Shown: positions 46,401-58,012 of the stretch, piece after piece | Layout of the letters: each line of letters opens with the position of its first letter | Position numbering within the stretch: the first letter of the stretch is position 1 | The notes under the pieces: generated by a model | Told to the model about the DNA's origin: nothing | Database searches by the model: none | What the model saw: the letters and a program-made list of their open reading frames with translations, nothing else | Program-made: the position numbers and the translations under genes | Assembly (NCBI GenBank): GCA_963924555.1 | Contig: OZ004590.1 | Coordinates: 3,132,501 to 3,196,500, forward strand | Direction of reading: 5' to 3' | From: Crambe crambe | Lineage: Eukaryota > Porifera > Demospongiae > Poecilosclerida > Crambeidae | Length of the DNA: 64,000 bases

Positions 46401-49400
46401 ATATGAGAGATGGTCGGACAGGTGAGTTAATTTGTATCTACAATAAGGTTCATGTAAATGAAAAAATGAAATGCTTGCTTCACTCACTCCACACTAGCGA
46501 GTTGGCTGAGAAATTCTACTACATGTGTATGTATGTTCTAATGTTGGAGTTTCTTTGCGTGGTGAGCACACATGCACTCACCCCATAATGCTAGTACAGA
46601 AAAAGTCTGAATGGAAAGAAGCTTGGAAACCTAGTTCAGAGGTTGTGAGGGTGCAATGCAGCATGTAGGTACATTTCATTTATGTGGCAGATAGAGTATG
46701 GCTTTGCATCACCTGGTAAAGCATTGTGGGATGAGTGCTCATGCTCAGTTTACCCAAGGTTGTCATGAGAACATACATACAAGATAAATATAATAGTAAT
46801 GCTCCTCATTCACTCCTACTAGTGTGGGCTTGCTGCGCCCACCTCAACAATCTAAACTTGAAAGCAGTAAAAAATCACCATAATTATGTTGACCTAAACT
46901 TGTAATATTGTTCATATCTTTGTGGTCATTGAAACTGTATAACTTAATTTTGCTATTTGCAATTTTTGCTATTTTGTGTAACCATGCACTCACAATGATA
47001 ACAACAAAACTTGTACAACTTGTCATCCCTGCTCATCTATGATCAATCACATCTTTGTGGTCGGGTTGTTTATAATCCATAAAACCTATGACACCCATGT
47101 TCTATTTTATATCCATCTATAGCTGCTAAGTTGAGTATCTTTACCTTGACGCTTTAGTGGCTGCACTTTCTTGTCTTCATGGAGATTAAACATGGATGAC
47201 AGGCAATATGACTCATATTGCCCGTCGTTCATGACGACAGGCATTATATAAACCACACTGCAGCCCTTTGATCTCACCTACACATGGGATATAAAGTGAA
47301 TACCACAGGCCATATAAGTGCTTCCAAAAATGTATATAGCTCATAATAGTCCAATTCAGCTGCAGTTTATCGATGTGGGTCTGATCCCCACATATGTACA
47401 CACAGCTACAGGGCATGAGATCACTTGTTTCACAGTTACACATTTACTTGTATTTGAAACGGTTCATTTCTCCAGTACGTGGTGTTATTAGAATAACTGG
47501 AGTAAGTATCACATCTAATTCATTTATGGCTACCTCCCCATCCTTCACTCTTGCTGGTGATACTGAAGATGGTCCTCCTGAAACATATAATTGGACAAGA
47601 AATGGTGCACCCATCACTAATAATGACTCATTCAGCATTTCCATTGGAGTAAATGGTGTGACTGACCCGAGTGCATATGACAATAGTCGCTATCGGAGCA
47701 CACTGACTGTGACTGGGACACTACCTGGAGTGTACCAGTACTCTGTCTCCAATAGAGCCACATCCAACACTCTCACCTCCAATATCAATATTGAAGGTAA
47801 TTATGATCAGGATATTATCAATTTTCTTAAAGTGTAGGATATAACTATACTGTTCCTTTATAGTAGCCTAAAGTTCTCAGTATTGTGATTCTTCTAGATT
47901 GTACTTATATGTTCAGGTGCAGGGGCCACAGCTCCTAGTAACCTTATGGCTCGACAAAATGGAGTTGGACCAGTTTTACTCTCGTGGACTTTACCATCTC
48001 TTCGACCTGTTGATGGGTACCGAATAACCTTTGGATCACCCCCAGATTTCACTTCTGGTATTGATGTTGGTCGTGATGTCTCTTCACGCCAAATTAGCCT
48101 ATCATTGGGTATGCATTCAATTAGTATGATGGCTCGTTCCCGGCACTATCCTGGTATGGTGGTATCAGTGCCTGTCACTATGCGAGGTAAGGGAGAGATT
48201 TATGACTTTATTATTATATTTTTATCGAGGATCTACATCATTCAGCATTTGAAAGGCCGATTATTATGACACCATCAGTAACTGCCAATTCAGTCACACT
48301 CTCCTGGGCCCAGCCTGTTGGTACTCTGCCATCTGAGAACTATGTTATATCCATACAGCGTGGAACTAACCAGCCATTTTGTTCTGATGAACTAGACAGC
48401 AGGCAAATGACCACCAATGATCAGTCAGTGGTTTTCTCTGACCTATATGGAAGCAGTTCCTACACTGCTACTGTCACTGCCACAGCATTTGGTACTTCCA
48501 TGATGATGTCACAAGACTTCACGATATCTGCATCTCGTAAGTTTATGATCAAAATGATTCACTGGTATGTTGCAGGATCATCCACACACTTGGATCATAA
48601 TTAGTTATTATTCTCTGGCCCAAAGGCTTGTACAAGTACAGGGTACCAATTATTAAATTAATCCTTAATGCTTCCCCCACCCCTGTAATGATTGAATGAC
48701 CACTGGGTACACTGAACATGTGTGCTCACCTTGGCACAATGTATATGTAATGGGCATACTTACTTGCCTAATTATACGCAGTTGCTGGTTTAACATTTTC
48801 CTGTATTTTGTGTAGGCCCAGTTGGAGTTCCACAGCGCATAATACCCTCTACGACCTCCAGGACTATCACTGTGAACTGGGATGAGATCACATGCAGAGA
48901 GCGTAATGGAGTGATCACCAATTACCTCGTGGAACTTAAGAAAGAAGGTGTTGGGGAACCAATCCCTGGTATGCTGATGATCAATGAAAGGAGATTCTTT
49001 GCCAATGGAAGTCAGATCATTCCTTTCACAAACTACACTTTTCGTGTGGCTGGAAGAAACATGCAAGGCCAAGGACCCTACTCTGAAATAATGATTATTC
49101 AGACAATGGAAGACCGTATGTTTTAGAGGTTTATTGATATGCTACTACTCATTCTAACTTTTATTCTGAAGTCCCAGGTCCTGTGTCTCCCCTCAGGAGC
49201 GAAGTAAGGTTCACTTCCATAGACATCACATGGGATCGCCCTCAGCAACCTAATGGAATCATTTTACGTTATGAGATCGTCTACATGGTTAACGATAATA
49301 CTTCTCCTATCACTGAAAACACTACAAATCCAAATGATACTATAACGTTTAAAATCCCAGCACTGACTCTAGGGACTAGAGTGTCTGTCTCAGTCAGTGC

Positions 49401-51258
49401 CTACACTAGTGTAGGTCAAGGATCACCTGTTAACCTAACTAACCTGGTTACACTTACTGAAACACGTGAGTTCATGCTAAAAATCCACGAACACCAATTC
49501 TAGTGCAAAATTTGCATTAACCATACATTAAAACCATGTCCATCAAAATTCCCCGTTAGTAATTGATAACATTTCTTGCTTGTAGCTGTGGTGGAAGGAG
49601 TTCAACTTGAGACTATTGAACAAACATCAGTTCGAGTTTCGTGGGATAGAATTCCCCTTGATGAGATCACTAATTACACAGTGTACTATAGACCTGTAGG
49701 CAGCCAAGCTTGTGAAATGGCAGTTGTTGTTCCTGGTTCTCAGGTCTCTGTGGAGATTCAAAATTTGCAGGCTGGAATGAGGTACCAGTTTCAGGTCGAA
49801 GCTACTGCTCTACTGGAAGATGGTAGACGTTTGACAGGACAAAGATCTCCAGTTGTCAGGCAGGACACAACTAATCCAACTCCAACCGAGGGTAATAATA
49901 AATCTGATATTCAACTAAAGTTCATTGAACCTTGCACACAGCCATCCCTACTCATCTTGAATAAATAATTTTTCTCCTTCATGTAAATATTATTGAGCAT
50001 GTGCAATATTTTATATTGATGACCCTTTCCGTTTTCATTTCCACCATTTATATTTTTAATTTTTTCATAAACAGGCCAAAATTGTGGAAGAGACTTGGCC
50101 ATAGCTGTGATTGTTTCAAACCTCTTGACCATCATCACATACACTGCCATTATGCTTGTGGTGCTTTATGTGTGTTTAAGGAAAAAGTGAGTACAGTCAT
50201 AAGCTAATTGCACTGCAGTGATAAGTTAGTATTACGTAGCTTACTTATTCACAACCATTACCCTAGATCAACAGATATTGGTTTATTTTAAAGCGGGTAC
50301 TAATTTTAATGGTTTCAAATCCAAAGGATTTGGTGATATACTTATTACTGCATTCATAGTAGGCTTTACATCTTGTCATTCTCTATCAGATTCTAACAGA
50401 GATCAATGGCGATTAACAGCAAAGTTAGCTACAGATCTATAGGTCTAGAAAGTTGAGTCGTGCAATTTATAATTATGATTTACATGATTCATTACAACAT
50501 CTTATACATGGCTATAATTTTAGTGTGCAGCTAATTAGCGATTTAGGCCTAGTCTCTAAATTTGCTAAAATGAGAACCCGCTAAAAATACCAGCCTTAAG
50601 GTATCCCCAAGCAAGTTATGCATGCATCTAGCTACATTAGCTAGTGGCTAAAGTTACAGCATTATTATGTATTGGTCATTTCAGGAAGAACGGAAATGTA
50701 ACTGGAAAAGAAGATGCATATGTGGCTGCAACCGATAAGTAGGTAACATTAGGGAGCCTATCGTTATGTGGCCATACCTATAAGTGGGTATAGGCTATAG
50801 GTTTCATAAAAATAGGTCACTAGCTAGTCAAGGCAATTAGAGAACGATGCATGCCTTTATTAGCATGATTATTATAGGACACTAGGCAATAATGTCCACT
50901 GCCAGTGGAGGTCCTTGTAACCACTATATCCTGAAATCTACAGTAGATAGGCTACCATTATTTTAGTGTGGGTTTAAACAATAACAACAAAAACAACAAC
51001 AACAACAAAACAAGAGAACAAATTATGGTTCACACTTTGATTTGAATTTTGTGCACTATCCATAGCTTGAATTTAGCATAGCTAGCTAATAATGCTGCAT
51101 CAATACTAATTACTTCTATAATAAAATATTCTAGCTCCTTTAGGATGAGTCGTCAAGAAGAAATGGATATGAAAGCATGCGTGGCCTATGCACAATTCCC
51201 ATCAACACAGACTCCAGCATCTCATGAAGGAGCTGAAACATTATACGATAATGTCTGA
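43402..51258 (+). CDS. Receptor C: signal peptide, 2 Ig-like, 5 FN3-like, TM, tyrosine-motif tail (mosaic of A and B)
   Basis: Exons: 43402-43468, 46035-46421, 47476-47796, 47917-48186, 48246-48536, 48816-49115, 49172-49465, 49586-49891, 50075-50186, 50685-50738, 51144-51258; 2517 nt, 838 residues. Exon 7 uses an AAG acceptor. Exons 1-2 differ from B in only a few bases (NGTRGLLCS against NGPHGLLCN). Exon 3 mixes A- and B-type residues. Exons 4-9 and the introns between them follow A (for example FCSDELDSRQ and LETIEQTSVRVSWDR). Exon 4 is 18-21 nt shorter than in A and B. The tail has DAYVAA (Tyr795), VAYAQF (Tyr816) and the C-terminal YDNV (Tyr835). The reading frame is fully open, so the mosaic looks functional. 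Confidence 0.85.
43696..43869. mobile_element. MITE in intron 1 of receptor C
   Basis: Same element, same GTTCT flanks and same position as 26334-26507, so it was present before the B/C duplication. Confidence 0.85.
45094..45605. mobile_element. 512-bp MITE-like element in intron 1 of receptor C
   Basis: Identical in length and position to 27735-28246, with ends ATAGCCTCGTCCCC / GGGGACGAGGCTAT. Confidence 0.8.
45617..45848 (-). repeat. Inverted promoter copy inside intron 1 of receptor C
   Basis: Equivalent to 28258-28495. It is the reverse complement of a large part of 43050-43285, interrupted by the MITE next to it. Confidence 0.75.
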
Positions 51259-51845
51259 ATTATTGATGATTATAACTTGTGCTTGAAGCTGTAGCTAAGT
51301 TATTAACACTGCCAGAATGTTGTATATAGCTGTACATATAATGTGCGTGTATTCTTCACAATTTATAATACTTAGGTAGCTAATTTTGTAAAGTCCAAGA
51401 TCCTTCTCCTCCTAATAGTTATACTATTGTATATTTGTGGATAACAAAATCCCATCCAACTGATCTATATAGATTAGCATGTACTCATTTGAGTTGCAGC
51501 TACATGGCTAGTTATTTTGAACAGAAAAATTACTGTACTCCTATAATCATAAATAGCTGATAATAGACATATGTATAGCTGTGTAGCTATAGCCTCAAAG
51601 TTGAGAACATATTTTAATGGCCAATGTTCTGGTTACATAGTTGAGTTTAAATTGGCTATTGCTTTGATTCCAGCTGCCTTGTACCTAGAAATACAAGAAG
51701 TCATAATTATGAGGACTTGTTTGTTGACAGTCAGTGTTGTGAATGAATTAATGCAATATAGCTACATACCCTAAATTCCCTGTACCACACGTCACTTACA
51801 CACAGCCGAGTCTATATGTACATTTATGTACTGCACTGTATGTAC

Positions 51846-51945
51846 CTGGCCAATCTCATCCATGACCACTGCAGCACTGAACCTCTTGACCAGATGAACT
51901 TCCTCATCCTTCAAATAATGATGCACGGGCACACTTTAGACCTGA
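51846..51945 (-). pseudogene. MTR: Relic of methionine synthase exon 15 downstream of receptor C
   Basis: Reverse strand retains MDEIGQ and a mutated RFSAAVV region (Gly changed to Ser). The rest is deleted. Confidence 0.65.
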
Positions 51946-52199
51946 CAAATAATAACAGAGAGATCACATCCCTCTATATTCTCATATGAGAGAGGGAAGA
52001 GGATCAGGACAATCGACAACATACAGCCTTTAAAGTTACTAAGTAGGGATATTAGTTGAGTTGATACATGCATGTGAGATTACTGATCTCAAATGTAAGG
52101 GATCATGGAGATCACTGGACAGAACTACACCCTATAGTATGCACATCATGTGCACACATGTAAGCTCCACCTTGTGTAAAATAGTATACATACACCTTT

Positions 52200-54060
52200 C
52201 TGTGAGTGTACTCATACTGATAAAGATCCTACAAGTATAAATAAATGAACCAAATGACTTTGCTTATTTCATAGTAACAGAGAGTCACATAATCCTCACA
52301 CACACGTGCACCAAGGATCAAATATTATGGTGATCGGTATGTGAAGTTTATAATAACACGTCAGGAAACATCTTTGGCTATAAATGCTGTTAGTATATTG
52401 ATGAGGCCTAAGAAATCATTATAACAACAAACAATGATGTTTGTTCACATGCTGCTATCTGAAAAGAATGTTAGATTATGTTTGTGTGCTGCTAGCTATC
52501 TGAAAAGAATGTTGGATTTACAAAGATGAAATTCGAGATATGTGGAAACATTATGGTATTGATGGCCAACATGACAGAGAAGCAAACATGGAAAGGTTAC
52601 CCATATAGCCACCAGGTTTGTTTTCAAGGTTTGACAGGGAGATAAAGACAATACAGAGAGATTAAAGCGAAAGAAGCCCCCTCAGTTGAACCAAAAGAAA
52701 ACACAGCATGAATTTAGAATGCTTAATGCTTGCATGAGTATGCAAATCAGTTGAGAGATTCACAGTGAAGAAAGACATCATAACCAACAGCCTCTTCATT
52801 TACCGATAGTAGACAGTGCATCCTGTGACATTCCTGCAAAACACTTATCTATGCTAGGTTATTGTACTGTTTGAAAAAATGGCCCATCTTAATACATACC
52901 AGCCTTTCTGTGTCTGACTAATACGAGATATTGGTTCTTGAAGGATTTAGAACTATTCATCTCTTTGTGTATCATGCAAGCATCCAACTTGGTAACATAT
53001 ATGGTTGGAAGATACCAGATGATGAGTAGGACAGGTGTTAGTGAAAACACAGTTTGGTAATGGCTCAAGTGAAAAGTGAGATCCCAGTATATGCATCACG
53101 AGTTATGTGGAAGGCATTTTCTGATCAGTAGCTACCAGCATGTCAAGAAACTCACTCCAATTTATTATGAAGCATACAGTACCGATACCTCACTGCTGAT
53201 TGTACTTCAATATTGACAACGTACGTGCTTGTTGATCCAGATCTGGACCTTGTTGTGGACAAGAGGGAACTAGCAGTTTAACCTTTACATAGCCCAGACG
53301 GTTTAGACATCGTTGTAATCTTCTACTAGTGTTCTTCACAATACACATGCTCTGACCAGTGCTACAATATTGGGTGCATGCGACCATGATTTCATAAAGT
53401 TCAACCTTATACGACCTATCATGACATCCCTGATGATCCTGTCCTATCTTTTTACTGTGGCCGACGGTAATATATACTGAAGTACTCAGTTTTTTTCACC
53501 CTCAAGTCGGCACATGGTAGAGTTTGTTAATAGGCAAAGAAAAACTTCTGTGAAAGTGTGATGTTCTTCTATCATGAACTTAGTATCATTCAGAGAGAGG
53601 GGTATAAAAAAAAAAGAGGGGGTAGTCTCACATAGCCAGACCCTTTACCAACTCAAGGAGGGAAAGGGTCTGGTAAACTTCACATAGCAAATCAGTTCTG
53701 CTGGTCCCACTATTTTTTCAGATGGGATAAGTGGGTGACAAGTAATGAATACTATTATAAACCCAGCTAGCATAATATACATAGTAGTACATAGTGTGGT
53801 AAGCAATAATAATATTCATAACCATGCGGTTTAACGCTTGGCTAGTTTTCGGTCTAGGAGCTGACTAAGCAAGAATCACTCTGCTATGCGAAGTTTACCA
53901 GAATCAGTTGAGTTGGTAAAGGGTCTGACTACACAAGACTGGGGGTGGGCAAAGGAAAAGTGGATTATTTCACATGGTATAGACAACCGCATTGCCATAG
54001 GCCATGGCGAGGGTGTGGGAGGGGGATGCGGAAAAGAAAATTTTACTTCTTTTTGGAGGA
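52200..54060. repeat. Old repeat region downstream of receptor C
   Basis: Counterpart of 34560-35800 with different indels. It includes the TIR-bounded piece at 53620-53941, which the B side lacks. Confidence 0.4.
53620..53941. mobile_element. MITE-like insertion with about 32-bp terminal inverted repeats
   Basis: AGTCTCACATAGCCAGACCC...AACTCA at the left pairs with TGAGTTGGTAAAGGGTCTGA...AAGACT at the right. It contains an internal AGGGAAAGGGTCTGGTAAAC. The sequences outside both ends continue the 35700-type repeat (CCATGATTTC.. / ..CAACCGCATTGCCATA), supporting insertion into it. Confidence 0.6.
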
Positions 54061-54659
54061 CTGATTGTTAGCTAATTCTCCCACCATTTTCACAAGTAGC
54101 TAAAATTAATGTCCATTTTGTATTGTACTTAAGTACCCTCTGAGAGTGATGTGGTGGACATATGGCAGAGAAAGTCAAGAAAAGTATTAATTATTAGCTG
54201 CTCAATTTCCTTTATATATTATTTAAACTTTAAGGAGGGCAAGATTAACTCAAAACCTGTGCCCCCGAAATTGAAAAAAAAAAATGCAACTCTAGGAGTG
54301 CTATTCACATGGAAGCAGATTCAAACTCTCTACTTGAGAAAGCTGCTGACCAACTTCATGGCTACCTATTTTGCAACTTAAAGTGGCTACCGAATCCCAC
54401 TCTTACATCAGATAAAAGAATTGTATGGACATGAAAGAGACCTATCAAACAATCTTAAAACCTCTCTGTGTGTTTATTGAATACTGATGGCCAGATGTTC
54501 AACCCTTATTTCATGAATAACATTTGGCAGCAATATAAACGTGATGTAGCTAAGTACTCTTCGATACAAATAAATAAACGAAAAACACTATATTGTACAT
54601 AGTTACGACAAGCTTGCTCAAAATAAAAACAAGTTATAATGGTTCAGTTATGAATAGAA

Positions 54660-55505
54660 TATAATACCCATGAAATGGTCCAATTGTGTCATGCCCAGTC
54701 TAAAGATCAAAGAAGCCACTTGATCAGATATATCCCTCATACTTGGGATGTATGGACCGACCTGCATTAGGGTAGCACAACGTGAAGGCTTCAGTATTAC
54801 GAGACACTGCTTCCATATAAGGTCACATCTTTATGGCTCTCAGAGCATAGTTCAAGCCAACACTTAAAGAAAGAAAACATTGCATCATTATGCAAGCATT
54901 GTGAGGTGAGTGTGCATGCCCAAGGTTGTCACGAAAATAATCATGAGATAATAATTATACTGCAGATTAGGAAATTTTGAAATTTTCATTTCATGTTCCT
55001 TGTTAGCTTTTGCATAAATTTTGTAGATGGTAATTAATAATTTTCATGTTATAATTTTCATCCTTGAACATGACCACAAAAATAAATTATGGCATCAAGA
55101 AGTAGTACTTACGACATTGGTCTGGAGTGTTCAATGCTAACAAGGAAAGCTTCTGTATGTAGTCTGTCCTGAAAGTGTACGACCACTTTTGTCAACTATC
55201 GTTCCTGATACCTAGTACAGTTGTGTGAAACAGTGAACACACACTATGTAAGTACATACATTCTTATGCATGCATGAAGCACTTACAAAGACTGGAACTC
55301 TTCACATGCCACTGTCAAAGTGTTGATCGATTGCATACAGAGCAGCCTATAATATCATAACTGTTTTGGTTATATAAGCTACATACACTCACTGTTTACC
55401 TTAGCATTGGCAGTATCGAAAATGGTCTCCACCATAAGGATATCTACATCTCCTTCCACTAGTGCCTCAGCCTGCTCCCCATAAGCTGCTACCAACTCAT
55501 CAAAT
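54660..55505 (-). pseudogene. MTR: Methionine synthase copy 3 relic, exons 10-7
   Basis: Exon 10 (about 54766-54866) has Gly to Arg and an in-frame stop. Exon 9 (55108-55207) has a 4-bp insertion. Exon 8 (about 55288-55350) lacks part of its 5' end. Exon 7 (55398-55505) is still open and reads [18 protein letters not shown], then [17 protein letters not shown]. Confidence 0.75.
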
Positions 55506-55811
55506 GCTGTAATCAAGAAATTGATGCAAGTTATCATTATGAACAAGCCGTATGCATACACCATGTGTAAAAGGCCAGAATTGTGGGGAAAAGGGGAAGA
55601 AAGTGCGTATCATGATCCAATGGCAAAACGACAAATCCTCATACAGGAGATTGCAGAATGCATGAAGTAGATGGCTCTTAAGTGCTTGAGGTCAGTAAAC
55701 AATACAATAGTATACATAGTAACAGAGTATTGGGTTTCTTAAGTCCATATAAGGAAGGCAGTGAGCTTTTTAGCTGGTGCAACTGCTATTTCCTGTAGTA
55801 ACAGTATAGTA

Positions 55812-55978
55812 TGCAGCTGATTGCAGTAATCTTGCAACATGAAATCCAGAACAGCAAAACCAAAATTTACATAGTCTCCTTTCAAATGGCTATGGAGTTG
55901 GGCTACTTGAAAGGAGGCTATGTAAATTTTGGTTTTGCTGTTCTGGATTTGTATTGCAAGATCACTGCAATCTGCAGG
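55812..55978. mobile_element. Compact fold-back element
   Basis: ATTGCAGTAATCTTGCAACA...ATAGCCTCCTTTCAA-type arms of about 60 bp around a spacer of about 25 bp. The pair CAGAACAGCAAAACCAAAAT / ATTTTGGTTTTGCTGTTCTG is exact. Confidence 0.8.
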
Positions 55979-56293
55979 GGCAGATCTAGGAATCACAGAT
56001 AGAGGGGGCCTATATCTGCGCGCTTGCGCCTGGAAAATTTTTTGCCTGGCCACGCCCACTTCTTGTCCAACCACACCCTAAAGCACACCCACTTTTTGGC
56101 CAAAATGCATCCGCGCAGATATGAAAGAAGCATAAAATGTGACTTGTAATTGCAGAGCAGCTGACATCAGTGACATCGTTTGTAATTTGTAGTAGCTTGC
56201 ATGCATGCAAGCCACATTTTTGTTGTAGCTAGCTAATTTTTAGGGGGGGGGGGGCCTGGGGCCTCTGGGCCCATTCCTAGATCCGCCACTGAT
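55978..56293. mobile_element. Non-autonomous DNA transposon with GGATCTAGGAAT-type ends
   Basis: The left end GGCAGATCTAGGAAT pairs with the right end ATTCCTAGATCCGCC, and a G10 run lies near the right end. The sequence at the ends resembles the CAGTGGCGGATC(T/C)AGG termini common in animal DNA transposons (family not assigned). It sits inside the MTR copy 3 relic. Confidence 0.65.
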
Positions 56294-56373
56294 CTGCTGT
56301 ACATAACAGTCCTATTGAGTGTTTACTTTCACTCTCATCAAGAGCAAGACTCATATTTCACTTATAGAATTCC

Positions 56374-56462
56374 ATGCAGTACTACCTGTTTCTAATTCCG
56401 CATCTTTGCAGGCCTTAAGTCCTCCTCAAGTCGTTTTGTTTGTAACATGGTGCCCATAGCAC
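56374..56462 (-). pseudogene. MTR: Fused fragments of methionine synthase exons 5 and 2
   Basis: CTGTTTCTAATTCCGCATCTT (exon 5, DVELET on the - strand) is joined after GGCCTT directly to GTCCTCCTCAAGTCGTTTTG (exon 2). About 800 bp present in copies 1 and 2 between these points have been deleted. Confidence 0.7.
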
Positions 56463-56618
56463 TGGTCAGACATGTTTATAGAATTAGAAGTGAGTGGGGG
56501 TGGGAGTATAAATATCTGAACACAGAAAACAAGCAAATTATGGACTGCAGAATACTCTGAAACACTGTAATCTGTTATTAAATTTTTTATGCATGATAGT
56601 TATTGGTGGTTTACACAC

Positions 56619-56657
56619 CTTCCCAGAGCCAAAGAGATCTCCAACCACATCCATTCC
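56619..56657 (-). pseudogene. MTR: Methionine synthase B12-domain linker exon, isolated
   Basis: The - strand reads GMDVVGDLFGSGK between an AG acceptor and a GT donor. It corresponds to the family's MxGMxxVGDLFGAGK just before the cobalamin-binding motif. No neighbouring B12 exons were found. Confidence 0.7.
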
Positions 56658-57139
56658 CTGCAGAACACAATTTGTAAGGTGGTATATATGTAAATATGCA
56701 AGATTATCTGGTCCAATGTCCTACTACCCCTTACCTAAACACAATTAAATTTACTTAAAACTGTTCAGGGCTGTATCCATATGTATAAGCCAAGAGGGTA
56801 TAGGAGTTTGATAATACTGACCTTGTTATGGTTGTTTATGCTGTTAGCTAATGCTTTTTAAGTGCTCCCATTATGTAAAGAATGTGTGGGCTGTCTCAGA
56901 TACAGGAATAATCCTCCATAATTATTTTAAGTGGTCCCTGAGTAACTTGATATGTGCAACTTATTACAATTAAAAATTACAGCAGAAAGTATATAGTCCC
57001 TGCTATACTAGATTCTCTCAGATGTCAGTGCAATGTTTTTTGCTCATTAAATCTCTTGTTTTATTAAGCACACCACATAGGCAGATGTGAAGCACAGGAT
57101 TGCTCCACTGCAATGAAATGATGGGAACTGTCTACACCC

Positions 57140-57168
57140 GGGGGGGGGGGGGGGGGGGGGGGGGGGTT
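57140..57168. repeat. Poly-G run
   Basis: About 27 consecutive G after CACCC. The duplicate at about 40494 has only seven. Confidence 0.95.
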
Positions 57169-57689
57169 GAATTAGACTGGTATGTGGTAACACCCTTCAG
57201 GTAAATACCCCCATACCTGACCTAAGACTCCACTCATAAGGGGTTGTTGAGCTTATGTCTGCTGTGTGTAGGGGATATAGTAGGCCTATTAGGGAGAGCA
57301 GGTTTACGAGGTTGGGGCCTTGTACCTGGTCTAGGGGGAGAGGGAGGATTACCTCTCCCTCCCCCTCCTTCTCCTACACCCAGACGAGATGAATCCTTTG
57401 ATGGGGGAAGGGGGTGGGGTTCTCATTTCATCTTGGTTCAACTATCAGAGCTCAAACTTATGTGGTTAAGGTGTGGCTTTATATTTAAGGGTGTAGATTG
57501 TGGGTGTGGCTTTATATCCTCGAAGAGTGCACTACACAAACTACAGTGTGCAAAGTCCAGTGCAGTATTAGAATACCAGAGTTTACTATGTATATGTATG
57601 TGAGTACCTTCATGAGGGGACCTTCTCTCACATTCAGGGTATTTCCCTTGTCTTCAACAATGTACTGGTCAATCCCCTAGTAGAGAAGA

Positions 57690-57740
57690 GGAAGAAGAAG
57701 AAGAAGAAGAAGAAGAAGAAGAAGAAGAAGAAGAAGAAGA
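57690..57740. repeat. (GAA)n microsatellite
   Basis: About 16 GAA units, in the same duplicated block as 40996-41034. Confidence 0.95.
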
Positions 57741-58012
57741 GGTAATAACAGTGTAACTTCCACTTTAAGGGACCAGAAAAGGCATACAGTAGATTATACA
57801 GGACGAATAAAATTGAGAGATAATAACCTCACTGGTTCTTATACATGTAGCCCATTTCAACCTCAATGCTCAATGCCTCCTCCAATGCTCACTGAATACT
57901 GAAGAAACACTTTTCGCCTAGGTCTGGTGCCGCATAGAGAGGAACAATTTTACATTTTACCCTAGTAGAAATCCCTCACTATGTAGCTAAGTACTTATGG
58001 ATGCATGAAGCA

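Noticed and set aside
26040..51258. Copies B and C as two haplotypes of one locus misassembled in tandem
   Set aside because: The 5' parts are similar enough to raise this. However, the 3' halves differ clearly (exon 8, introns, flanks), and the sequence between them contains unique MTR relics. Kept as a caution, not as the main reading.
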